Source of the DNA: Alteromonas oceanisediminis
Lineage (GTDB): Bacteria; Pseudomonadota; Gammaproteobacteria; Enterobacterales; Alteromonadaceae
Assembly: GCF_018474025.1 (NCBI RefSeq)
Contig: NZ_JAHCTA010000005.1
Span: 1-64,000 of the forward strand
DNA: 64,000 nt
Direction: 5' to 3'
Below the pieces are notes generated by a model. It saw only the letters and a list, made by a program, of their open reading frames with translations, was not told the origin of the DNA and ran no database searches. Position numbers and translations under genes: made by a program. Shown here in pieces: positions 10,067 through 19,648 of this stretch (the first letter of the stretch is position 1; each line of letters starts with the position of its first letter).

Positions 10067-11446
10067 ATGAAAATTATCATAGTCGGCGCAGGACAAGTTG
10101 GTGGAACCCTGGCAGAAAACTTGGTTGGCGAAAAGAACGAAATCACCGTTGTCGACGCGAACAACGAGACTCTGCGAGAACTGCAAGATCGGCTCGATCT
10201 TAAAGTCGTCACAGGTGTGGGTTCTCATCCTGATGTGTTAAAGCAAGCCGGGGCCGAAGACGCTGATATGCTCATTGCCGTGACAAACAGTGACGAGAGC
10301 AATATGCTTGCCTGCCAAGTAGCGCACAGTCTTTACAACACACCGACTAAAATCGCGCGCGTACGCTCCGAAGAGTATCTGAATCATCAAGAAGCGCTAT
10401 TTCAGCCAGATGATATCCCTATCGACCATGTTATCGCACCAGAGCAGTTAGTGACTCAAGCCATAAAGCGCCTTATCGATTACCCTGGAGCGCTGCAAGT
10501 GGTTGAGTTTGCCGAAGGAAAGGCCAGCTTGGTTGCGGTGAAGGCTTATTACGGCGGTCTGTTGGTAGGCCATGCCCTGTCCGCATTGAAAGAACACATG
10601 CCCAACGTAGAGACTCGCGTTGCCGCTATTTATCGTCGCGGTAAACCAATCCGTCCTTTGGGTACCACCATTATTGAGGCTGATGACGAAGTATTCTTCA
10701 TCGCCGCCAGCAAGCATATTCGGGCCGTAATGAGCGAACTTCAAAAGCTGGAGTCCAGCTACAAGCGCATCATGATTGCTGGTGGTGGTCTGATCGGTGC
10801 AGGGCTCGCGAAGCGGCTTGAACATAAGCACAATGTAAAACTGATTGAGTACAATCACGAGCGCGCCAAATATCTTGCCGCACATCTGGACAAAACCATT
10901 GTCTTTCACGGTGACGCGTCAGACTCAGAGCTGTTAACGGAAGAAAACGTTGAACAGGTTGACGCCTTTATTGCTGTAACTAACGACGATGAAGCCAATA
11001 TCATGTCAGCGATGTTGGCCAAGCGGCTTGGCGCACAAAAGGCGATGGTACTGATCCAACGTAGCGCATATGTTGATTTGGTCCAAGGCGGTGAAATCGA
11101 TATTGCCGTGTCGCCACAACAAGCAACCATATCAGCTCTGCTCACACACGTTCGGCGTGGTGATATTGTTAATGTATATTCCTTGCGGCGCGGAGCAGCC
11201 GAAGCTATCGAAGCGATTGCACATGGCGATGCAAACACCTCAAAAGTGGTCGGGCGCGAAATTAAAGACATTAAACTACCGCCGGGCACCACGATTGGCG
11301 CTGTGGTACGTGATGATGCGGTGATCATTGCTCATAGCAATACCGTGATCGAAGCAAACGACCACGTTATTTTGTTTCTCGTCGATAAAAAGTTCATTGG
11401 CGATGTAGAGAAGCTATTCCAACCTAGCGCGTTCTTCTTTGGTTAA
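10067..11446 (+). CDS. trkA: Trk potassium uptake system NAD-binding protein TrkA
   Basis: Cytoplasmic regulatory subunit that gates the TrkH potassium channel. The 459 residues contain two tandem halves, each a Rossmann TrkA-N ([13 protein letters not shown] near 6-18; [14 protein letters not shown] near 238-251) followed by a TrkA-C domain, the normal TrkA architecture. It closes the def-fmt-rsmB-trkA string; the partner gene trkH is 1.6 kb away on the opposite strand (13061-14512), separated by two exported proteins of unknown function. Confidence 0.96.
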   Translation: MKIIIVGAGQVGGTLAENLVGEKNEITVVDANNETLRELQDRLDLKVVTGVGSHPDVLKQAGAEDADMLIAVTNSDESNMLACQVAHSLYNTPTKIARVRSEEYLNHQEALFQPDDIPIDHVIAPEQLVTQAIKRLIDYPGALQVVEFAEGKASLVAVKAYYGGLLVGHALSALKEHMPNVETRVAAIYRRGKPIRPLGTTIIEADDEVFFIAASKHIRAVMSELQKLESSYKRIMIAGGGLIGAGLAKRLEHKHNVKLIEYNHERAKYLAAHLDKTIVFHGDASDSELLTEENVEQVDAFIAVTNDDEANIMSAMLAKRLGAQKAMVLIQRSAYVDLVQGGEIDIAVSPQQATISALLTHVRRGDIVNVYSLRRGAAEAIEAIAHGDANTSKVVGREIKDIKLPPGTTIGAVVRDDAVIIAHSNTVIEANDHVILFLVDKKFIGDVEKLFQPSAFFFG

Positions 11447-11448
11447 CG

Positions 11449-12273
11449 TTAATTCGCGCTTGTTGATTTTTGCACCTGCAATTCATCAGCAATTGGGTTC
11501 AATACCGAGCATGGCAATAGACGATACCCTTCTGGCACTTTACCATACACGGTGATCAATTTTGCTTGATAGACTTGGCGTAACATCTGACAAGTTGGTT
11601 TGATACTCGCATTCTGAAGCCGCGGTTCCGACATTAAGCACTGCTTCGCATGGCTATTGATGGTCTCCCTAGAGAACCCAGCACAGGGAAGTTCATCAAC
11701 ATTTTCATCCATTTCAGTTAATTGACCCAGAAATGCATCGCAACTGATCTGCTCGTAGTTGTCTGGCAGCTCGCCCATCCTCTGCGGTTCCGATACGCTG
11801 CGTAGCATCAGCTCGTAGAGCATATTGGCGGCGGCACAGTTGGAAAGAGAAGCCGTTGCGCGTCTATTGCTCGTAGTCTTAAGCGTAGTTGTAAGGCACG
11901 TTAACATATGGGTCGCTGTACCGTCATAGTTCAAACAAGATGACCATACAGGAGGTTCGCCATTAAGCTTAACTAACGCCTGAGCCAAAACGCGACAATC
12001 AGGGATATTTTCAGCAGATTCCTCAGCGTTCAGCCCATTCTTTCGCAATACGTTTCGATAAGTCTCCTGAAGCAAATTACATTGTGTTTTAGGTAACATC
12101 CCAAAGGGGTTAGTTGCATTGTGAGAATTCATGGTAGCCGTGCTAATACACTCAAACACGTCGCTTGCCGACGTTGGATCTGCCTGCAAACACTGCTTAC
12201 TTGCGTGAGCCTGATTCAGAAAGAACAGTAAACTCAACAGACCGATGGCGTACCCAATTCTGGTATACCGCAT
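11449..12273 (-). CDS. Exported protein with three four-cysteine repeats, unknown function
   Basis: Not recognised. The 274 residues begin with a signal peptide (about 1-24, ending near AHASK). The mature part contains exactly twelve Cys in three tandem repeats of roughly 70-80 residues, each with pattern C-x12-14-C-x15-22-C-x26-31-C. Each repeat has a similar helical segment after the third Cys (for example LLQETYRNVL, MLYELMLRSV, MLRQVYQAKL). Even cysteine number suggests disulfides in the periplasm or outside the cell. Its start overlaps the stop of the upstream exported protein (TGATG), so the two are translationally coupled. It ends two bases from trkA, convergent. Confidence 0.75.
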   Translation of the reverse strand: MRYTRIGYAIGLLSLLFFLNQAHASKQCLQADPTSASDVFECISTATMNSHNATNPFGMLPKTQCNLLQETYRNVLRKNGLNAEESAENIPDCRVLAQALVKLNGEPPVWSSCLNYDGTATHMLTCLTTTLKTTSNRRATASLSNCAAANMLYELMLRSVSEPQRMGELPDNYEQISCDAFLGQLTEMDENVDELPCAGFSRETINSHAKQCLMSEPRLQNASIKPTCQMLRQVYQAKLITVYGKVPEGYRLLPCSVLNPIADELQVQKSTSAN

Positions 12274-12956
12274 CAGAATTCACTGTCTTCGATGTACTCA
12301 ACAAGCACAAGTTTAATTTCAGCGAGCACCGCATCTTGTATGATTGTGTCGCGCTCACTCATAAACGTTGCTTTCGAATCATAGACTTTTTCGAATTGCA
12401 CTGTGCGTGTAATTTCGACGCCCGTGCTCGGTTCAATGAGTTCAACGGAAGAATTCATCGTCACCATGACTTGTTGATTATCACCCCAAGCGTCTAACAA
12501 CGCACTATCACGATTAAGTGAAGAATTGACTTCTGCAACCTTAGCGGCTTCTTCTCCAAACCCGAAAAGACTACCCACCTCTGAAACCAAGCTTAATCCC
12601 GCTGTTGCCATCTCTTTGGTGCTCATGCCATCTTTGTATTCAGCGAATTGAAACTGTGGTGAGGCAACACTGATCACGGGACCTTTCGCATCTCGGCGGT
12701 AACGTTTAGCTTTAAACTCACCACCACTATTAATGTGTTTAGCAGCAGCCTTTGTAACCGTAGAAAGATAATTTCCTTGTGCATCTCGGATTTTCTTCAG
12801 GTAAACAACGACTTCTTCATCATCAAACCCGTCTTGAGCATTGGCTAATACAGGTAAGAAGAATAAAAGCGTGAAAATAATAACAGTGCGAAAGTGAATG
12901 AATATCAACGTTGCTGTAGAGGGATAAAATACATAATTTTGTAAGGCAGGAGACAT
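12273..12956 (-). CDS. Exported protein, unknown function
   Basis: Not recognised. A 227-residue protein with an unusually long N-terminal region before a hydrophobic signal segment (about residues 23-40, ending LANAQDG). The mature part is charged and has a Gly/Phe-rich stretch (SEVGSLFGFGEEAAK) near 125-140 and no Cys. An AAGGAA ribosome site lies nine bases before the chosen ATG. It is the first gene of a two-gene unit with the twelve-cysteine protein, overlapping it by one base. The pair sits between trkA and trkH, which suggests an insertion at this locus. Confidence 0.7.
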   Translation of the reverse strand: MSPALQNYVFYPSTATLIFIHFRTVIIFTLLFFLPVLANAQDGFDDEEVVVYLKKIRDAQGNYLSTVTKAAAKHINSGGEFKAKRYRRDAKGPVISVASPQFQFAEYKDGMSTKEMATAGLSLVSEVGSLFGFGEEAAKVAEVNSSLNRDSALLDAWGDNQQVMVTMNSSVELIEPSTGVEITRTVQFEKVYDSKATFMSERDTIIQDAVLAEIKLVLVEYIEDSEF

Positions 12957-13060
12957 AATATAGAATTCCTTTTCGCTAGGTTTTCTCCTAGTCTAGACTC
13001 CCCCCTCAGGATTGTCTATTTTTTAATCAGCCGAGCACGAAACACGAGTCTGTATGCATG

Positions 13061-14512
13061 TTAACTGCGCCAGAACGTTGGCGAAAATAGCACCAACAGT
13101 GAGAAAATTTCCAGTCGCCCAAATAGCATTGCCAATACGAGTAACCACTTGCCAGTATCGGTGACATCTGCGTAGGTGGCGGCGACACTGCCTAAACCTG
13201 GGCCAAGGTTATTTAACGTCGCCGCCGTTGCTGTAAACGCCGTGATATCATCAAGTCCTGTGGCGATAAGGCCAATCATAATAACCACGAAGACAATCGC
13301 GTAAGCAGAGAAAAACCCCCATACCGCTTCGACGACCCGCTCGGGCATAGAACGGTCACCCAGCTTCACTGCATAAACAGCTTTGGGGTGGATAAGTCGA
13401 TCCACTTCGCGTTTTCCTTGCAGGAACAGTAGGAACACGCGTATGACTTTCAGGCCTCCTCCCGTAGAGCCTGCACATCCGCCAATAAAGCTAGCGAATA
13501 TCAGCATAATTGGCAAATAAGAGGGCCATTCAGCAAACGATGTCGTCGCGAATCCTGCGGTGGTGCTGATCGAAACCGCTTGAATCATCGCCTGATCCAA
13601 AGCTATTTCAGCGGTGGCATAGTACTCGTGACTGACCAGCACAAGAAAACACACAGTGATCAAGGTGAACTGAATAGCAAAGAAAGCTTTAAACTCAGGA
13701 TCTCGCCAGTAGCCTTTTAGTGACCGCGACGTAGCTGCTGCAAAATGCAATGAGAAATTCAGGGCAGCAATCCATAAAAATATCACGCAAACGATATTAA
13801 CGAGTGGGCTATTGAAATACCCTAGACTGGCGTCGTACGTGCTGAAGCCGCCGATGGCGATGGTTGAAAACGCGTGGCAAATGGCATCAAACCAACTCAT
13901 CCCTGCCGCCCAATAAGCCACCGTACAGGCAAATGTAATCGCAAAATAGATGTACCATAGTTGCTTGGCAGTATCGGCAATGCGCGGCGTCATTTTAGAG
14001 TCCTTGACCGGGCCCGGCGTCTCTGCACGATAGAGTTGCATACCGCCCACGCCGAGTATCGGTAAAATAGCCACCGCAAGAACGATGATCCCCATTCCCC
14101 CCAGCCACTGCAATTGCTGGCGATAAAATTGCACAGCTTTGGGCAGGTATTCAATCCCTTCTATTACGGTAGCACCTGTCGTCGTCAACCCTGAAAAAGA
14201 CTCGAAGAAGGCATCAGTCAAGCTCATTTGGGGTTGCTCTAACAGCACAAAGGGTAAGGCACCAAAGCTAGCAAGTACTGTCCAGAAGAGTACAACAATC
14301 AAGAAACCTTCTTTGGCGCGCAGATCGGTTCGATATTCGCGATTAGGATACCAAAACGCAGTCCCCGTAATGACGCATAGAATAAAGGCGAGAATGAATG
14401 GCAACCCGCTACCATCCTGGTACATTAGTGACACCAGCGCAGGCGGGATCATCGTGACACTAAAAAGCGCTACGAGTAATCCTAATATCCGGACAATAGA
14501 CCGATACTGCAT
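13061..14512 (-). CDS. trkH: Trk potassium uptake channel subunit TrkH
   Basis: Membrane subunit of the Trk K+ uptake system, working with TrkA. The 483 residues are mostly hydrophobic with four membrane-pore-membrane repeats; selectivity-type glycines appear in segments such as GLTTTGATV (near 118-126), STIAIGGFST, STTAGFATTS and LNNLGPGLG. Length is normal. The gene points toward the hypothetical pair and away from polA. No obvious terminator was found after it. Confidence 0.96.
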   Translation of the reverse strand: MQYRSIVRILGLLVALFSVTMIPPALVSLMYQDGSGLPFILAFILCVITGTAFWYPNREYRTDLRAKEGFLIVVLFWTVLASFGALPFVLLEQPQMSLTDAFFESFSGLTTTGATVIEGIEYLPKAVQFYRQQLQWLGGMGIIVLAVAILPILGVGGMQLYRAETPGPVKDSKMTPRIADTAKQLWYIYFAITFACTVAYWAAGMSWFDAICHAFSTIAIGGFSTYDASLGYFNSPLVNIVCVIFLWIAALNFSLHFAAATSRSLKGYWRDPEFKAFFAIQFTLITVCFLVLVSHEYYATAEIALDQAMIQAVSISTTAGFATTSFAEWPSYLPIMLIFASFIGGCAGSTGGGLKVIRVFLLFLQGKREVDRLIHPKAVYAVKLGDRSMPERVVEAVWGFFSAYAIVFVVIMIGLIATGLDDITAFTATAATLNNLGPGLGSVAATYADVTDTGKWLLVLAMLFGRLEIFSLLVLFSPTFWRS

Positions 14513-14879
14513 CTAAACAAAAACCAACCTTTGAGTGGCAAAGAATTTTGATTATGGTGATAAGCACTGAAAACATAAAGTGTTTTCTGGAATTTTGGTT
14601 TGCGGCTAGGGCACGTTGACTTATCAGGCACGTTTTTTCGGCGCCGAGGGACGATTTAAAAAGGCTAGTTGTAAGCAACGCCAATGTCTTCAGGTTCCGT
14701 CCATAGAACTCGATACAACAAGACAATTTTGTACCCTGCATCCCTTTCAAAAATAAAACCCTAATCGAATTCGAGACTTAGGAAAAATGTTAATAATTTA
14801 TTAAATTTAATTGTTTACGTGAGCCAAGTTTATGGTAGATTAGCTGCCGTTTGGTGAAAAACCCATCAACATTATTTTG

Positions 14880-14888
14880 TTATCCACA
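14880..14888 (+). promoter_or_regulatory. DnaA box (perfect TTATCCACA)
   Basis: Exact strong-consensus DnaA box, 235 bases before polA. Same orientation as the second perfect box 146 bases further on. Confidence 0.6.
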
Positions 14889-15025
14889 ACATTATTTTTT
14901 ATCTTTTCTCGCAGGCACTGCACGAAAAATAGTTAAATTTACACTATTTTTCAGTAACTTAAACTTCCTGACACGCTGTTCAGAAATGTGTGTACACCGC
15001 GCTTATCACAGGGTTAGTCACAGAC

Positions 15026-15034
15026 TTATCCACA
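15026..15034 (+). promoter_or_regulatory. DnaA box (perfect TTATCCACA)
   Basis: Second exact DnaA box, 80 bases before the polA start codon. A weaker TTATCACAG lies 23 bases upstream. DnaA could regulate polA or be titrated here; this is inference. Confidence 0.6.
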
Positions 15035-15114
15035 ACCTTTAAAATTGGCGGCACCGTGGTCTCGTCTGAGCAATTATGGCATCCTAGGCAGACTCTTTTT
15101 CGGGAACACGACTG

Positions 15115-17880
15115 ATGTCTGCAGATTTAACTCCACCACTCATTCTAATTGATGGCTCTTCCTATCTATTCAGGGCATTTCATGGCTTACCGCCGCTAAC
15201 GAATTCGAAAGGGCAAGATACCGGTGCCATTTATGGCGTGATCAATATGCTGAAAAGTCTTTTGAATGAGTACAACCCTTCTCACATCGCGGTGGTATTT
15301 GACGCGAAAGGGAAAACTTTTCGCGATGAGATATACACAGAATACAAAGCAAATCGCCCCCCCATGCCTGACGAATTGCGCAGCCAAATTGACCCCCTAC
15401 ACAATATTATCCGCGCCATGGGCTTACCCATTATCGTTGAGCCAAGCGTTGAAGCAGATGATGTGATTGGTACCCTCGCGCATCAAGCATCACAGCAGGG
15501 GATCGACACACTCATCAGCACCGGTGACAAAGATATGGCCCAGTTGGTGAACAAGCACGTTACGTTGATCAATACCATGAATAATCAAGTGATGGATGTG
15601 GCGGGCGTAGAGGAAAAGTTTGGCGTGCCACCGGAGCTCATCATTGATTTTCTCGCGCTAAAAGGCGACAAAGTAGACAATATTCCAGGCGTTCCTGGGA
15701 TCGGTGACAAAAGCGCACAGGGCTTGTTGAAGGGTATTGGCGGAATCGATGCTATTTATGCCAACCTCGATAAAATTGCTGATCTTGATTTTCGTGGAGC
15801 AAAAACCTTAGCTAAGAAAATGGCGCCTTTTGAAGAACAGGCAAAGTTGTCTTATCAACTCGCCACTATCAAGCTCGACTTGAAACTAGATTATGAGCCT
15901 ACAACGCTAACTCCAACCACGAAAAACACCCAAGCGTTGGCTGAGCTGTTCGCTGAATACGAGTTTAAAACCTGGTCGAGACAAATCGCGAGCGAACTGG
16001 CAGGTGAGGAAAATATCGACGAAAGCGCGTCCTCCTCAGCATCCTCCCAATCCGACACTACGTTTTCTCAAGGCGAGTATCAAACGATACTGACTCAGGA
16101 AGCATTAGATGCCTGGGTGGCTAAACTTCAAGAAGCCAGCATTTATGCCATCGACACAGAAACCACTAACGTGGATTATATGCAAGCCGAATTAGTCGGC
16201 TTGTCATTTTGCACCCAGGTGGGAGAAGCTGCTTATTTGCCTCTGGGGCACGATTACGCAGGCGCACCTGACCAGCTTGACCGACAAAAAGTGCTCGCCC
16301 AGTTAAAGCCCCTATTAGAAGATCCCGCACCGAAAAAAGTTGGCCAACATATCAAGTACGACATCAATGTACTGGCAAACTACGGCATTTCGCTTCGCGG
16401 TGTGGTTTATGACACTATGCTGGAGTCTTATGTGCTTAATAGCGTGGCTAGCCGGCATAATATGGATGCGTTAGCACTTGCCCATCTGGGGCACTCCACC
16501 ATCGCGTTTGAGGACATTGCCGGAAAGGGCGCCAAGCAACTCACCTTCAACCAGATCGCATTGGAGCAAGCGGCGCCTTATGCCGCAGAAGATGCAGAGG
16601 TCACATTGGCACTTCACCAAGCCCTCTGGCCGCAACTTGAAGCACTCGACGATGTAAAATCTATCTATCAGACGATTGAGCAGCCGCTCATCCCAGTTTT
16701 GGCAAAAATGGAGCAAACCGGAGTACTCATTGATAGTCAGCAATTGGCTCAACAGTCACAGGCATTGGCACAGCGAATTATGGAGTTGGAGCAAGCGGTG
16801 CACGATGAGGCTGGCGAGCCGTTTAACTTAGGCTCAACCAAGCAACTACAACATATTCTATTTGAAAAGATGGCCTTACCGGTGGTGAAGAAAACACCCA
16901 AGGGAGCACCGTCGACATCAGAAGACGTGCTGCAAGAACTGGCACTGGAGTATCCGCTACCAAAGATGATCATGGAGTACCGCGGTTTAAGTAAGCTGAA
17001 AAATACTTACACCGACAAATTGCCAAAAATGATACATCATCGCACTGGCCGTGTGCATACTTCCTATCATCAGGCGGTTACGGCCACTGGGCGCCTTTCT
17101 TCCACCGACCCGAACCTACAGAACATTCCCATACGTACTGAAGAGGGTCGGCGAGTTCGGCAAGCATTCGTCGCACGCGAGGGCTTTACCATTGTTGCTG
17201 CCGACTATTCGCAAATTGAGCTTAGGATCATGGCGCATTTATCCGGTGATGCCGGTTTACAAACTGCATTTGCGACGGGTAAGGATATTCACGCGGCAAC
17301 AGCGGCCGAGGTTTTCGGCGTCACTTTGGACGAAGTCAGTACTGAGCAGCGTCGCTCGGCCAAGGCGATAAATTTCGGACTTATTTATGGTATGTCTGCG
17401 TTCGGCCTTGCCAAGCAGTTAGGTGTTCCTCGCCACGAGGCGCAACATTACATGGATAAGTATTTTGAGCGTTACCCCGGCGTGTTGAACTATATGGAGG
17501 CGACGCGAGAAAACGCCAAGCAAGATGGTTACGTGAGCACAGTGTTCGGACGCCGTCTTTATTTACCCGATATAAAAGCGAGCAACGGCGCGCGCCGTAA
17601 AGGCGCTGAACGGGCGGCAATCAATGCCCCCATGCAAGGTACCGCAGCTGATATCATTAAACTCGCCATGTTAGCGGTCAGTGAATGGCTAGATAAGCAA
17701 ACACCCGACACCGTCTATATGATCATGCAAGTACATGATGAACTTGTTTTTGAAATAAAAGAACAAAATGTAGAAAGCTATATCGAAGACATCAAACACT
17801 GCATGGAGAATGCCGCCTCCCTTTCTGTGCCGCTTGTAGTCGAAGCAGGTAAAGGAAAAAACTGGGATGAAGCTCATTAG
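15115..17880 (+). CDS. polA: DNA polymerase I
   Basis: Repair polymerase that removes RNA primers and fills gaps. The 921 residues contain the 5'-3' exonuclease/FEN domain (about 1-290, with [10 protein letters not shown] and EADDVIGT), an intact 3'-5' proofreading domain (DTET at 347-350, metal ligands D347 and E349) and the polymerase domain (about 540-921) with motif A DYSQIELR at D697, the [14 protein letters not shown] motif B and the VHDELVFE motif C. No domain is missing. The Spot 42 RNA gene follows, the arrangement known in E. coli and Vibrio. Confidence 0.98.
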   Translation: MSADLTPPLILIDGSSYLFRAFHGLPPLTNSKGQDTGAIYGVINMLKSLLNEYNPSHIAVVFDAKGKTFRDEIYTEYKANRPPMPDELRSQIDPLHNIIRAMGLPIIVEPSVEADDVIGTLAHQASQQGIDTLISTGDKDMAQLVNKHVTLINTMNNQVMDVAGVEEKFGVPPELIIDFLALKGDKVDNIPGVPGIGDKSAQGLLKGIGGIDAIYANLDKIADLDFRGAKTLAKKMAPFEEQAKLSYQLATIKLDLKLDYEPTTLTPTTKNTQALAELFAEYEFKTWSRQIASELAGEENIDESASSSASSQSDTTFSQGEYQTILTQEALDAWVAKLQEASIYAIDTETTNVDYMQAELVGLSFCTQVGEAAYLPLGHDYAGAPDQLDRQKVLAQLKPLLEDPAPKKVGQHIKYDINVLANYGISLRGVVYDTMLESYVLNSVASRHNMDALALAHLGHSTIAFEDIAGKGAKQLTFNQIALEQAAPYAAEDAEVTLALHQALWPQLEALDDVKSIYQTIEQPLIPVLAKMEQTGVLIDSQQLAQQSQALAQRIMELEQAVHDEAGEPFNLGSTKQLQHILFEKMALPVVKKTPKGAPSTSEDVLQELALEYPLPKMIMEYRGLSKLKNTYTDKLPKMIHHRTGRVHTSYHQAVTATGRLSSTDPNLQNIPIRTEEGRRVRQAFVAREGFTIVAADYSQIELRIMAHLSGDAGLQTAFATGKDIHAATAAEVFGVTLDEVSTEQRRSAKAINFGLIYGMSAFGLAKQLGVPRHEAQHYMDKYFERYPGVLNYMEATRENAKQDGYVSTVFGRRLYLPDIKASNGARRKGAERAAINAPMQGTAADIIKLAMLAVSEWLDKQTPDTVYMIMQVHDELVFEIKEQNVESYIEDIKHCMENAASLSVPLVVEAGKGKNWDEAH

Positions 17881-17971
17881 CAGATGCATCAACAAGTAAA
17901 TTTATCACTGTTTGGTAATTTTATTACATAAAGTGCTTGCATTTTGATGGAAGACCATTACCCTTTGCTAG

Positions 17972-18041
17972 GTAGGGTACAGAGGTTTTAAACGTGTGTT
18001 TCAGCCTTTGCTTTAACCCCAGCGTTTGCTGGGGTTTTTTT
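17972..18041 (+). ncRNA. spf: Spot 42 regulatory small RNA
   Basis: Starts with GTAGGGTACAGAGGT, identical to the conserved 5' end of E. coli Spot 42, and ends in a terminator hairpin AACCCCAGC...GCTGGGGTT with seven T. It lies between polA and engB, exactly the E. coli position. At about 70 nt it is clearly shorter than the 109-nt E. coli RNA; the middle part differs. Spot 42 is an Hfq-dependent repressor of catabolic mRNAs and is itself repressed by CRP-cAMP in E. coli. A TTGCAT -35-like sequence is at 17937-17942; I could not assign a clear -10 or CRP site. Confidence 0.88.
18015..18041 (+). terminator. Terminator of Spot 42
   Basis: AACCCCAGC, loop GTTT, GCTGGGGTT, then a T run. Forms the 3' end of the small RNA and probably also stops polA read-through. 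Confidence 0.85.
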
Positions 18042-18086
18042 ATGCCTGAAGAAATTGTTGAAAAAACTTTGAACTTTACGGATAGG

Positions 18087-18161
18087 CCGCACTCTGACTT
18101 ATCGGTTTTTGTGTGTTTTCTCTGAAGTCCTGTTGCCCCGCCTATATGGTGGGGCTTTTTT
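18087..18161 (+). ncRNA. Possible second small RNA between spf and engB
   Basis: A second strong plus-strand terminator (GCCCCGCC, loop TATAT, GGTGGGGC, six T) ends at 18161, 120 bases after the Spot 42 terminator, with no gene between them for it to serve. About 30 bases before the hairpin is GTGTGTTTTC, resembling GTGTGTTTCAG at the same place in Spot 42. A TTGAAA (18058-18063) and GATAGG (18081-18086) separated by 17 bases could be a weak promoter. The 5' end is a guess. Confidence 0.4.
18135..18161 (+). terminator. Rho-independent terminator downstream of spf
   Basis: Eight-base-pair stem with one G-T pair, five-base loop and a T run on the plus strand. The engB stop codon on the minus strand overlaps the T run; there is no T run on the minus side, so it does not serve engB well. 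Confidence 0.7.
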
Positions 18162-18771
18162 ATTCCCGCTCTCCAGATTCAACCTGTAGCCAGTGAGCTA
18201 ACATCTGCTCAAGATCTGGCAGGCCAATCTTAGACAAAGATGAAAATGCCTTAACCGTCACATCGCCACAAAATGCTAACGATGCTTCCTGCGCCATCAT
18301 CACTTGTTCTTTTCGCTTGCCGCTTTTAAGTTTATCCGCCTTGGTAAGCAACGCGAGCACTGGAATGTTAGCCCCAACAGCCCAGTAAATTAATTCCTGA
18401 TCAAGGTCTTTAAACGGATGGCGAATATCCATCAACACGACCAGGCCCTTCAGCGATTCACGCTTTTGTAAGTACTCACCCAGTGCGCGCTGCCATTTCT
18501 TTTTCATATCAATGGGCACTTTGGCATAGCCATAGCCGGGTAAATCAATCAATCGCTTCCCGGCCTCCAGTTCAAACACATTGATCATTTGTGTGCGTCC
18601 GGGTGTTTTACTGGTGCGAGCGAGTGTTTTTTGCCGCGTCAGCGTGTTAAGCGCACTACTCTTGCCGGCATTAGAACGGCCCGCAAAAGCGACTTCAATA
18701 CCAGAATCCTCGCCTAAATGGCTAATATCTGGTGCACTTTTGTGAAATGTTGCTTGCGTAAAATATGTCAT
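18160..18771 (-). CDS. engB: Ribosome biogenesis GTPase EngB (YihA/YsxC)
   Basis: Essential GTPase for 50S subunit assembly. The 203-residue protein has the GTP-binding motifs G1 [10 protein letters not shown]3 DLPGYG and G4 TKADK in the expected order. I chose the ATG at 18771 (MTYFTQATF...), which has AGAGG about eight bases upstream and matches the family start, over the in-frame ATG 33 bases earlier. Located next to spf and polA on the opposite strand, as in E. coli. Confidence 0.96.
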   Translation of the reverse strand: MTYFTQATFHKSAPDISHLGEDSGIEVAFAGRSNAGKSSALNTLTRQKTLARTSKTPGRTQMINVFELEAGKRLIDLPGYGYAKVPIDMKKKWQRALGEYLQKRESLKGLVVLMDIRHPFKDLDQELIYWAVGANIPVLALLTKADKLKSGKRKEQVMMAQEASLAFCGDVTVKAFSSLSKIGLPDLEQMLAHWLQVESGERE

Positions 18772-18943
18772 ATTGCCTCTGCAATGTGCCGTTAGGCGCG
18801 CCACCCGCTAAGCCCTGTGCCCAAGTGCACAATAAAATCTGCACGAATTATGAGGGAATAGGTTTTTCTACGGTGTGAAACGTGTAAAATGTGAATGTTA
18901 TCACGCTTTTAGGGTAACAATTTATTCGTTGAAGAGATGATTT

Positions 18944-19579
18944 ATGAAAAAACTTGGTTTGCTATTTAGTATTGCACTTCTGGGACTAGCCTCTGCTTAT
19001 GCACAGGAAGGAACCGCAGGTGACCCAGAAGCAGGTAAGGCTCAATCAGCGGTCTGCGCAGCGTGCCATGGCGTCGATGGAAATAGTCTGATCGATTTGA
19101 ACCCGAAAATTGCGGGGCAACACGAAAACTACCTTTATAAGCAGTTGAGCGAATTTAAACTAGCATCACAAACAGGTGGCGAAGAAGGCCGCAACAATGC
19201 CGTGATGAATGGCATGGCCGCAGGCCTGTCGGAACAGACAATGCGAGATCTTGCCGCGTATTACGCAAGCCAGGAAATGACACCCGGTGAAACACCTGAA
19301 GACGTTATTGAGCCCGGTGCGGCACTTTATCGCGGAGGTGACGAGGAGCGCGGAATTACTGCGTGTATCGCGTGTCATGGGCCTCACGGCAATGGTATGG
19401 AGTTAGCTGGCTTCCCAGATATCAGCGGGCAGCATGCAACTTACACGAAATCACAACTTGAGATGTTTCGCGCTGGAACACGTCATAACGACATGAATGG
19501 CATGATGCGAGATATTGCTAAGCGATTAACTGATGAAGACATCGAATTATTGTCTCAATATGTGAGCGGATTACATTAA
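18944..19579 (+). CDS. Diheme cytochrome c4
   Basis: A 211-residue periplasmic electron carrier. A signal peptide of about 20 residues (ends AYAQE) precedes two class I cytochrome domains, each with a heme-binding CxxCH (CAACH near 38-42 and CIACH near 143-147) and a downstream Met ligand. Cytochrome c4 feeds electrons to terminal oxidases such as cbb3. The gene lies beside engB in many Alteromonadales and Pseudomonas. The CsrC-like RNA locus follows. Confidence 0.95.
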   Translation: MKKLGLLFSIALLGLASAYAQEGTAGDPEAGKAQSAVCAACHGVDGNSLIDLNPKIAGQHENYLYKQLSEFKLASQTGGEEGRNNAVMNGMAAGLSEQTMRDLAAYYASQEMTPGETPEDVIEPGAALYRGGDEERGITACIACHGPHGNGMELAGFPDISGQHATYTKSQLEMFRAGTRHNDMNGMMRDIAKRLTDEDIELLSQYVSGLH

Positions 19580-19614
19580 GTCGTCAAAAATTTGGCATTT
19601 TTTATGTAAAAAAG

Positions 19615-19642
19615 TTGTAATAAAACTTTTTTGATGTATTCT
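19615..19642 (+). promoter_or_regulatory. Promoter of the CsrC-like RNA
   Basis: TTGTAA (19615-19620), 16-base spacer, TATTCT (19637-19642). Predicts a transcript start near 19649 with no open frame behind it. Confidence 0.5.
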
Positions 19643-19648
19643 AAGTTG

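Larger units (their letters stand above)
14513..15114. other. 602-bp region between trkH and polA with DnaA boxes
   Basis: No convincing gene. The stretch is AT-rich, most strongly around 14780-14820. It contains two perfect DnaA boxes (14880-14888, 15026-15034) and a near match TTATCACAG at 15003-15011. It must also hold the divergent promoters of trkH and polA. An open frame on the minus strand (14460-14750) has no ribosome site or recognisable sequence and was rejected. Confidence 0.55.

Noticed and set aside
14460-14750. 96-codon open frame on the minus strand before trkH
   Set aside because: No ribosome site, no recognisable family, overlaps the trkH start; probably chance in a region that holds promoters and DnaA boxes.
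14833-14848. GG-N10-GC match (TGGTAGATTAGCTGCC) upstream of polA
   Set aside because: Only 7 of 12 consensus bases and no stress gene behind it; this is what chance matches look like, and was used as a background example.
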